A stretch of 43,829 nt of DNA from Candidatus Neomicrothrix sp. UBA2517 (lineage in GTDB: Bacteria > Actinomycetota > Acidimicrobiia > Acidimicrobiales > UBA8592): contig DDNP01000008.1 in assembly GCA_002341185.1 (NCBI GenBank), forward strand, positions 1-43,829, in the 5' to 3' direction. Within the stretch, counting starts at the first letter, position 1. The number at the start of each line of letters is the position of its first letter. Position numbers and translations under genes: made by a program. Of this stretch, positions 1-6,649 are shown in pieces. The notes below the pieces were generated by a model. The model worked only from the letters and a program-made list of their open reading frames with translations. It did not search any database and had not been told where the DNA came from.

Positions 1-8
1 TGAATGCG

Positions 9-260
9 TTAGGTGATGGTTTTCTGAAGTTCGGAGCGTACTTCTCCGGGCTCAGGGAACCGTCCCGTCGCATGCTTTGAATAAATCAGGGTTCCATTCA
101 CCTTCACATCAAAAATACCTTTGTCTCCAGGGAGGAGCGTGAGCGAAACCATTTGGTGTTGGTATTTACTCATGATTTCGTGTGCGACGCGCACCGCGTC
201 ACTTGAGTAATCTCAAGGAATGCAATACTCAATCGTTACTTCAAGTTTGCTCACTGGCAT
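9..260 (-). CDS. SelT/SelW/SelH (Rdx) family selenoprotein with in-frame UGA
   Basis: Small thioredoxin-fold redox protein of the Rdx family (SelW-like). Read through a TGA at 213-215, the frame gives an N-terminus with EYCIPU, then a body containing GDKGIFDVKVNG and GRFPEPGEV, which are typical of the family. The TGA falls exactly where family members carry Cys or Sec in their CxxC/CxxU redox motif. A hairpin follows it directly (separate entry). The product is about 83 residues, the usual family length; starting after the TGA would lose the active site and leave only 61 residues. The start is uncertain: ATG at 260 (or 263), or GTG at 254, which has GAGG nine bases upstream. It overlaps the end of the upstream unknown gene, so it is probably translated from the same mRNA. 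The alternative is a Cys codon mutated to a stop. Exact substrate unknown. Confidence 0.8.
184..215 (-). promoter_or_regulatory. Sec UGA codon plus bacterial SECIS-like hairpin
   Basis: The UGA at 215-213 is followed after 10 bases by an 8-bp stem, 202-195 pairing with 191-184 (one U-G pair, no mismatch), closed by the three-base loop GUG at 194-192. The loop begins 18 bases after the UGA and its first base is G. Known bacterial SECIS elements lie inside the coding region with an apical loop roughly 16-37 bases from the UGA and a conserved G near the loop start, so spacing and shape fit. Binding by SelB is inferred; no selA, selB, selC or selD gene is in the window. Confidence 0.7.
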
Positions 261-585
261 CATCCTCATCTTGTTTTTCAACGTCTTCCTGAATTTCATC
301 CTCGTCGTCTTTGAAATGCCATAATCTACCTAGAAGTCCTTGGTCGTTTCCGTCGACTTCGGATTCTTTATCAAGAAATTTATCGAGAGGTTTGAGCATC
401 GCACCGTGGATCAGTTCAGAGCGATACGTGGAAAAACGTTTGTTACGGTTTTCGAGGAGGAACGGATTGGTATCCCCGCTTGAGAATTTCTTGGCTTCGC
501 GTTCTTCGGCACGTAACTCAAGTTTTTCTTTTAGTGCTATAAATTTATTGCCTATTGTCTTCATCCATGGGAATTTTTTAATCAT
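241..585 (-). CDS. Hypothetical charged protein
   Basis: 114 residues, not recognised. The N-terminal 40 residues are rich in Lys, Arg and Glu (probably helical), the middle holds a distinctive block NPFLLENRNKRFSTYRSEL, and the last 25 residues are strongly acidic (DDEDE, EDVEK, DEDDA). There is no signal peptide, membrane helix or cysteine. The ATG at 585 has AAGAGG five bases upstream. It is cotranscribed with the FAH-family gene upstream and overlaps the start of the selenoprotein gene downstream, so a link to one of them is possible, but no function can be assigned. Confidence 0.65.
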   Translation of the reverse strand: MIKKFPWMKTIGNKFIALKEKLELRAEEREAKKFSSGDTNPFLLENRNKRFSTYRSELIHGAMLKPLDKFLDKESEVDGNDQGLLGRLWHFKDDEDEIQEDVEKQDEDDASEQT

Positions 586-613
586 ACGACCTCTTAGCTA
601 GCTTAGAGCACAA

Positions 614-1486
614 TTAGGTTTCAGCATGTGTCTCGTTGAAGTCCTTACCTCGAACGCATTTATTTTGCATTGTGCCGATGCCTTCTATCGTCGTTTCAAC
701 GATGTCTCCGTCTTTGAGGAAAGACCCGTTTCTGAACCCGACACCTTCTGGGGTACCGCTAAAAATAATGTCACCAGCTGCAAGCGAAGTGATAGATGAA
801 AGGTATGAAATTAATGTCGGAATACTAAAAATCATATTTGATGTTCGGTCATTTTGACGAGCTTCGCCATTAACAGTTGTTGTGATCATTAGATCATCAG
901 GATTAGAAAAGGAATCCAAGGATACGAGGTATGGACCAGTTGGACCAAAGGTATCAAATGATTTTCCTAGATTGAACTGAGCTGGCTGGTCCTTATATTG
1001 CACCCCACGGTCAGAGAAATCTTGACCAACACTTAACCCTAAGACATAGGACCAAGCCTCGTCTGCTTTGATGTCTTTACCATCTCTGCCAATTACTACA
1101 AGAAGTTCGCCTTCATAATCGCATTCGTCACTGCGCATGATCACATCATCGTTTGGGCCGCTGATACATGAAGGAAATTTCGTGAAGACCATTGGCGTGC
1201 TCGGAGTCTTCGACGCAGCTTCTTCGACATGAAGCTGATAATTGAGGCCAACGCCAAAAGAATTCCTAGGGCGGGGGATAGGTGCACATAAATCCTTTTT
1301 TTCTATAATGCCTGAAGGTTCATAATCGCCTAACTGCGCAGCGTATTGATGCAGCAGGTCACTATTGAGAATGGCTTCCATAGCATCAGTAGAAACAGCA
1401 CCGTCGGTAATGGTAGCAAGATCAAAAAAGGCTTCGCCCTGTACGAGAGCGCTCCGATTATTTATATTCGCGAATGTGAATGGCAC
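614..1486 (-). CDS. Fumarylacetoacetate hydrolase (FAH) family protein
   Basis: About 290 residues of the FAH superfamily, which hydrolyse, decarboxylate or isomerise beta-diketo and oxo-acid substrates late in aromatic-ring breakdown, using a divalent metal held by acidic residues. Seen: DYEGELLVVIGR in mid-protein (the E-x-E metal ligands), VGQDFSDRGVQ (the Asp ligand region), NLGKSFDTFGPTGP, and the C-terminal AAGDIIFSGTPEGVGF, all hallmarks of the fold. I take GTG at 1486 as the start because GAAAGG lies seven bases upstream; a TTG at 1501 would add five residues. It is 22 bases downstream of the alpha/beta hydrolase gene, in the same operon. Exact substrate unknown. Confidence 0.85.
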   Translation of the reverse strand: MPFTFANINNRSALVQGEAFFDLATITDGAVSTDAMEAILNSDLLHQYAAQLGDYEPSGIIEKKDLCAPIPRPRNSFGVGLNYQLHVEEAASKTPSTPMVFTKFPSCISGPNDDVIMRSDECDYEGELLVVIGRDGKDIKADEAWSYVLGLSVGQDFSDRGVQYKDQPAQFNLGKSFDTFGPTGPYLVSLDSFSNPDDLMITTTVNGEARQNDRTSNMIFSIPTLISYLSSITSLAAGDIIFSGTPEGVGFRNGSFLKDGDIVETTIEGIGTMQNKCVRGKDFNETHAET

Positions 1487-1508
1487 TGCCGAGCCTTTCA
1501 AGGGTGAA

Positions 1509-3098
1509 CTAATTACTTAACCCCAACGATACCGCCCGCTGTGTTTCTTCCTCGACCATAATGTCCGCATCGGCTTGTAAAAGCCAGCCACTTGAAACGC
1601 TTTCCGCAGCAGCGTCTTCTAGTTGTTGAACATACAAATCAAGAGAACCGTACATGCTCATCAAAGTCTCAGGACTTAATTCAGTTGTGTCTCCGAAAAG
1701 GAAACAAAAGCCTTCGGTCGCAACCGGATCACCAGATAAGACTCGAAGAGGAACCGTCACTGGGGGAGTTCGAAGACCACCGATTGCTATACCCATAGCA
1801 TCCCTTGCAATAATAAGTTCATCGCTATCTTCCAACTCAATTCTTGGAGAAGAGTTAGGTGCATTGCCAGTCGCAATCCAGTCATTCAGGTGATGGAAAG
1901 CAGCTTGCAACGTTTCATGTTGCGGACCATCATTAATTAAATTTTCACATCCGATGACAGCCCCAAGGCTTGCCTGACGAGGTAAACCATTGGGATATGC
2001 CAAAGAATATGTATCAGAGTGTGCAGCACCAGCAACTTCCCACGTCCGAATATTTTCAGCGTCATCTTGACGAGCGTTGGCGTATTGCAGCACGTTTAGA
2101 TCTGTTTCTGTCTCGAAGATCAGCACAGGCACATCAACATCTTCCCTAATTAAAACCGTTGACAACCTTTCATCCATCGACGGGTTCGGGGCGCCATCAC
2201 CACGACCATGTATAAGGTAGCCATCAAAGACACTCACAATAGGGTCTACAGCATTGATGTATGACGTCAAATACCCGGCTGATTGCGACTGCCCCATAGC
2301 AATTAACCTCTTAGCTTCCATGCCATAGAAGTCATTAAGCCATTGACGTGCTGCAAGTGATGCCTGAGTAAAGATATCAAAAGAATATGCATCGCCAGGG
2401 TGAGTAAGGTCCCCATACCTAATCGGGTCACGAGTCGGTAATCCTCTTGTGTCGATTAAGCCGCCCGGAATGCGGCCAGTATCTCTGCCCATAATTCCAA
2501 CAAGCTGCGCAGAAACGCCAACAAAAGCATGCCCCTCACGCCCCATTTCTTCTGAAAGAAATGCCCAATCAACACTATTATCAACACCGGCTGTGACATT
2601 CATCCATTCAGAAACGACAACGCCACTAAAAAAATCAGCGGACGGAAAGCGAACCATAACTCTGATCTTGTAAGGTTCCTGTGTGTCTTCCTCAAAAACC
2701 CAAATCCCATCAGAAGTTAACGCAATGCTAGGCATGTATGACGTCGCATCACCAGCAATAAGTAACTCAACCTCAGTAAACCCGTCAGGAAGTGGAGCAG
2801 CTCCAAGCGGGGGGAGAGTGCCCCCGCCCAAACCTGTGGCATCAATAATTTCGGTTGCTGACCTAATAATTCCTGAAGGCTCTGGAATTTGATCTTCAAG
2901 TTCTGGAATCTCTGGAACTACAGTTGGTGTTTCATCAGGTTTCACCTGAGATTCTTGTTTAGGTTCCTCAACCGGACCTTCGTCGACTACCGATATCTCG
3001 CCTTCCGTTATCTCATTCGTTGAAGATGTTTCGCTTGAACTACACGCAAAGAACAGTGCACAACTTAGGCAACTAACAAAAATAATAACACGCAACAT
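1509..3098 (-). CDS. Secreted lipoprotein, alpha/beta hydrolase-domain family
   Basis: About 529 residues. The N-terminus is a lipoprotein signal (MLRVIIFVSCLSCALFFAC, Cys19 as the lipidation site), then a Ser/Glu/Pro-rich linker of about 70 residues, then a large hydrolase domain. A nucleophile elbow of the form GQSQSAGYLTSY and a late AGAAHSDTYSL histidine segment match a broad family of uncharacterised alpha/beta-hydrolase-domain proteins with esterase-like folds. The start at 3098 is chosen because AAAGGGG lies just upstream and the signal peptide begins there; a longer reading to 3143 would bury it. It probably acts on the outer face of the membrane on an ester or related substrate. It leads the minus-strand operon with the FAH gene and the selenoprotein gene. 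Confidence 0.8.
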   Translation of the reverse strand: MLRVIIFVSCLSCALFFACSSSETSSTNEITEGEISVVDEGPVEEPKQESQVKPDETPTVVPEIPELEDQIPEPSGIIRSATEIIDATGLGGGTLPPLGAAPLPDGFTEVELLIAGDATSYMPSIALTSDGIWVFEEDTQEPYKIRVMVRFPSADFFSGVVVSEWMNVTAGVDNSVDWAFLSEEMGREGHAFVGVSAQLVGIMGRDTGRIPGGLIDTRGLPTRDPIRYGDLTHPGDAYSFDIFTQASLAARQWLNDFYGMEAKRLIAMGQSQSAGYLTSYINAVDPIVSVFDGYLIHGRGDGAPNPSMDERLSTVLIREDVDVPVLIFETETDLNVLQYANARQDDAENIRTWEVAGAAHSDTYSLAYPNGLPRQASLGAVIGCENLINDGPQHETLQAAFHHLNDWIATGNAPNSSPRIELEDSDELIIARDAMGIAIGGLRTPPVTVPLRVLSGDPVATEGFCFLFGDTTELSPETLMSMYGSLDLYVQQLEDAAAESVSSGWLLQADADIMVEEETQRAVSLGLSN

Positions 3099-3196
3099 GA
3101 TTCCCCTTTGAGAAACATTAGACAAAAAATTTACGTAACTCATCTTTAAAGCAAAGAAAAATTAGTGAAGACTGTTAAGAGAAACAAGGAGAGGGA

Positions 3197-3697
3197 ATGA
3201 CTTATACGCTAGAACAGCTATCAGATAAGGAAAAGATACGAGAAGCAGCAATGCGCTATAGCTACGGAGTGGACCGACTTGACCCAGATGTCATGAAGTC
3301 AGCGTACTGGCCTGAAGCTACGGATGACCACGGGAACTTTGTCGGGAATGCGCATGAATTTGTTGATTACTGCATGAAAGCACATCTCCGGTGGAAGTGG
3401 ACAATGCACTCCATTTATAATCACCTAATCGAATTAGACGATGACGGGATACACGCTGTAGGTGAGGTATACAACATCTCCCACCTCTGCAGGGAAACAA
3501 CAAACACTGTCGATACCTGGTTCGGTAGGTATTTGGATAAATACGAAAAGAGAGGAGACGATTGGAAAATCATTGAACGGGTCTGCGTCCATAACGGAAC
3601 CCAAGTCATAGATGCAGTACCTATGCGAATGCAAACGAGCACCTACCGGAGAGGTTCCTTTGATCGACCAGCAAATGGGCGAAAAATTGGTCCATAA
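3197..3697 (+). CDS. SnoaL-like (NTF2-fold) domain protein
   Basis: 166 residues with the SnoaL-like, NTF2-type cone fold: an early helix with RYSYGVDRLDPDVMKSAYWPEA, a central TMHSIYNHLIELDDDG strand region and a closing DDWKIIERVCVHNG strand. This family includes small dehydratases, isomerases and hydroxylase partners acting on hydrophobic ring compounds; most members are uncharacterised. The ATG follows AAGGAGAGGGA. It opens the plus-strand run leading to the crotonase and transporter genes. A relative with similar motifs lies at 12233-12736. Confidence 0.8.
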   Translation: MTYTLEQLSDKEKIREAAMRYSYGVDRLDPDVMKSAYWPEATDDHGNFVGNAHEFVDYCMKAHLRWKWTMHSIYNHLIELDDDGIHAVGEVYNISHLCRETTNTVDTWFGRYLDKYEKRGDDWKIIERVCVHNGTQVIDAVPMRMQTSTYRRGSFDRPANGRKIGP

Positions 3698-3746
3698 AGA
3701 TCAATCTCATGTGGTGTTAGAACAAGGACTATGACAACATAGGCGC

Positions 3747-4511
3747 ATGGCATATGAAACAATCACAGCCACAATTGATCATGGAATAGGACGACTTACC
3801 CTCAACCAGCCCGATAACTTAAACCCACTCGGCACGAACACATTGCAAGACATTATTGATGCGTCCACATGGTTCAACAATGGAAATGCAAGCGTTGTGA
3901 TCATTTCAGGAAACGGGCGCGCTTTCACGGCAGGGTTCGACCTCAGAGAATTCAGCAATCCAGACATGTCAGGAGAAAATGGTGCAACTCTTGGAAGAGA
4001 AATGGCTGAAGCAGTCGACCGCATGAAGCCAATAACAATCGCTTCACTTCACGGACACTGCATAGGTGGTGGTGTCGTCCTTGCAAGCGCATGCGACCTC
4101 CGAATAGCCTCAGAAAACACGATTTTTTCTATACCAGAAGTAGACCTGGGAATCCCCCTAGCGTGGGGCGGAATACCTCGACTAGTCCGTGAAATCGGTC
4201 CAGCAATGACGAAAGAATTAGTTATGACATGCAGACCCTTTAACGCCGAAGAAGCAAAGAGTCTTGGCTTCATCAATCGGGTAGTAAAACATGCTGACCT
4301 TCAAAGCCAAACACTGTATATGGCTGAAGCAATCAAACAACGTCCTCAATCAGTCATAGAAACAACAAAAAATCAGGTCAGAGCCGCCACCGACGATCTT
4401 GCATCAACCAAAAATGAGTGGGTAGGAGAGATGCTCATCACAGTAGCTAACAATGACGAAACGGCCAGATCGGCAGCACAGAATTATCTCATCAACAGAA
4501 GCGGACGTTAA
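3747..4511 (+). CDS. Enoyl-CoA hydratase/isomerase (crotonase) family protein
   Basis: 254 residues, full length for a crotonase. The CoA-binding and oxyanion-hole segments GNGRAFTAGFDLREF (about 55-69) and HGHCIGGGVVLASACDLRIA (about 102-121) are present, followed by SIPEVDLGIPLAWGGIPRL. Of the two catalytic glutamates of classical enoyl-CoA hydratase, the first is replaced by Val111 (GGGVV instead of GGGCE) and the second is kept as Glu131. That pattern argues against a standard hydratase and suits an isomerase or another crotonase reaction. It lies 49 bases after the SnoaL-like gene and just before the ABC permease. Confidence 0.85.
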   Translation: MAYETITATIDHGIGRLTLNQPDNLNPLGTNTLQDIIDASTWFNNGNASVVIISGNGRAFTAGFDLREFSNPDMSGENGATLGREMAEAVDRMKPITIASLHGHCIGGGVVLASACDLRIASENTIFSIPEVDLGIPLAWGGIPRLVREIGPAMTKELVMTCRPFNAEEAKSLGFINRVVKHADLQSQTLYMAEAIKQRPQSVIETTKNQVRAATDDLASTKNEWVGEMLITVANNDETARSAAQNYLINRSGR

Positions 4512-4564
4512 AAGCCAAAGAGGGCCAGAGCCCAACAAAGGGAAGCAAAACAGAGAGGGGGGAA

Positions 4565-6649
4565 GTGAACCAAAGAGACGATAAGAAACAAATATCATAC
4601 GAATCAGTTTCATGGCTGCTCCCACCTGCACTCATCCTACTCGTACAACAAATATTCTGGAGAACGCCACTTGGTGCCGTTCTCCAAGGCATCATTCTTG
4701 GCCTTCTAACAAGCCTCGTTGCCTTAGGAATCGTCTTAATATACCGATCTAATCGTGTACTCAATTTTGCTCAAGGCGAATTAGGACTCCTCCCTACAAT
4801 TCTGAGCGTCATGCTTATTGTCGAATCAGGCTTCCCATACCTAGTCGCCCTTCTACTAGGACTATTAGCTGCAATAATCCTTGGAATATCTTCAGAATTT
4901 CTTGTCATCCGAAGATTCACACGAAGCCCCAGACTCGTACTGACCGTAGCAACCATAGGATTAGCGCAAGTCCTCATCATGTTTGCATTACTTATGCCTG
5001 AATGGTGGGGCAGCGGAATCACTAGCCAACGTATTGATTCTCCCCTGAACATCACGTTTGATTTCGCCAAATTCCGCTTTAATGATAATCACCTTATAGT
5101 CCTCGTCGCTGTACCGTTGATCCTCATTGCTGTAGGTTTCTTCCTGCAACGAACCAAGATCGGGGTAGGAATCCGAGCCGTTGCGGAGGACTTCGACCGA
5201 GCAGGAATGCTAGGAATACCCGTGAGGCGAATACAGAGCTGCGTATGGGCGCTCGCAGCGCTACTTGCTTTTCTAGCTCTCTTCCTTCGTTCAAGCATCA
5301 TAGGTCTCCCAGTCGGAGGGCAGCTAGGGGTCCTCTTTTTCCTTCGTGCGCTTACAGCTGCAGTTGCTGGCAAACTAACAGACCTAAAGACTGTTCTTGC
5401 AACCTCAGTGACGCTTGGAATTCTACAGCAAGGGATTCTTTGGAACACAGACAGCCCGATGCAAGGCAAAGCTCTTATGGCCGCTATGTGTGCAGCTGTG
5501 ATACTGATAGCGCTCACAGCAAGACCCCAGACATACTCACGATTTGAGAAGCTACGAGACGCTTTGTCGATGGGAGAAACGCGACCCATACCTCCAGAAC
5601 TCAGAACGCGAATCGAAATTAGAATCAGTAAATATGCTTTAACGCTTCTCGGGTTGGGATTCCTTTTTGTAGTCCCATATTGGTTCGGAACAGTAAATAC
5701 ACTCAGGATTTCGTCACTATGCGTGTACGCAATAGTCATGTTGTCACTAGTTGTCCTTACAGGTTGGGGTGGGCAGATTTCACTTGGGCAAATGGCATTC
5801 TTTTTCACTGGATCAGCTATCGCTGGGAAACTAATCGTTGACTGGAACGGGGACCTACTTGTAGCGATTCTCACTGCTGGGACTTTTGGAACATTATTAG
5901 CAATCATTGTTGGCCTTCCTGCATTACGGATTCGGGGACTTTATCTAGCCGTCACCACATTTGCCTTTGAGCTCGCCATGGTAAGTTACTTCCTAAATAC
6001 ACGGTTTTTCGACTGGGTCCCGTCTTACTCAGACAGAATTGAGCGCCTACCAATATTCGGGAATATAGATTACACATCAACACGAGGAATCTACTTTGTC
6101 ACCGCTATATCATTAATCCTTGCGCTGATAGCTGTCCAAGGATTACGCCAAAGCCGAACAGGGCGCGTGCTCCTTGCGCTGCGAGACAACGAGCAAGGCG
6201 TAGGCGCGTTTGGAGTATCAGTCATACGTGCCAAACTCATGGCATTTGGAATAGCTGGATTTCTCGCAGGTTGCGCCGGGGCATTACATGTGGTTCATCA
6301 ACAAGCATTCGTCCCAACATCAAATATGTCTGGGCTTGGATCCTCGATACGGGTCTTCATAGCAGCCATTGTGGGGGGGATCGGCTCATCGCTTGGAGCA
6401 ATGATCGGATCACTCTTCTTATTTGGGACGGTCTGGTGGTTGCGTGGGGATTGGAGCATCTTCGCCACAGGCTTTGGGATCTTAACAGTGCTTCTCATCG
6501 CCCCAGGCGGAATTAGCTCCTTCATATATAGATTCAGAGACTGGTCATTGAAACAATTAGCGATCAAGAAAGACATACACGTTCCCAGCCTCCTGGCTGA
6601 TGACCTTCTTCCGGAATCCCAAATGCAAGGAGAATCAGATGAAAGCTAA
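4565..6649 (+). CDS. Branched-chain amino-acid-type ABC permease, LivH-LivM fusion
   Basis: 694 residues, both inner-membrane permease subunits in one chain. The first half (to about 320) is LivH-like, with ALGIVLIYRSNRVLNFAQGELG and many membrane helices; a short soluble linker (about 325-350) follows; the second half (about 350-650) is LivM-like, with GWGGQISLGQMAFFFTGSAIAG and IAPGGISSFIYRF near the end. Such fusions are known in actinobacterial Liv-type systems. GTG start preceded by GAGAGGGGGGAA. The next gene begins inside its last codons, so ATPases and permease are co-translated. The substrate could be amino acids, amides, urea or small organic acids. Confidence 0.9.
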   Translation: MNQRDDKKQISYESVSWLLPPALILLVQQIFWRTPLGAVLQGIILGLLTSLVALGIVLIYRSNRVLNFAQGELGLLPTILSVMLIVESGFPYLVALLLGLLAAIILGISSEFLVIRRFTRSPRLVLTVATIGLAQVLIMFALLMPEWWGSGITSQRIDSPLNITFDFAKFRFNDNHLIVLVAVPLILIAVGFFLQRTKIGVGIRAVAEDFDRAGMLGIPVRRIQSCVWALAALLAFLALFLRSSIIGLPVGGQLGVLFFLRALTAAVAGKLTDLKTVLATSVTLGILQQGILWNTDSPMQGKALMAAMCAAVILIALTARPQTYSRFEKLRDALSMGETRPIPPELRTRIEIRISKYALTLLGLGFLFVVPYWFGTVNTLRISSLCVYAIVMLSLVVLTGWGGQISLGQMAFFFTGSAIAGKLIVDWNGDLLVAILTAGTFGTLLAIIVGLPALRIRGLYLAVTTFAFELAMVSYFLNTRFFDWVPSYSDRIERLPIFGNIDYTSTRGIYFVTAISLILALIAVQGLRQSRTGRVLLALRDNEQGVGAFGVSVIRAKLMAFGIAGFLAGCAGALHVVHQQAFVPTSNMSGLGSSIRVFIAAIVGGIGSSLGAMIGSLFLFGTVWWLRGDWSIFATGFGILTVLLIAPGGISSFIYRFRDWSLKQLAIKKDIHVPSLLADDLLPESQMQGESDES

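Noticed and set aside
9..194. A 61-residue protein starting at GTG 194
   Set aside because: It begins inside the loop of the proposed SECIS hairpin and lacks the redox motif; the longer frame through the UGA explains the family match better.
311..601. A 96-residue plus-strand frame
   Set aside because: It is opposite the charged protein gene, is Ser/Arg/Leu-rich and has no ribosome site or motif.
5089..5907. A 272-residue open frame on the minus strand
   Set aside because: It lies wholly opposite the LivH-LivM permease and reads as a Ser/Arg/Ala-rich antisense shadow with no recognisable motif.
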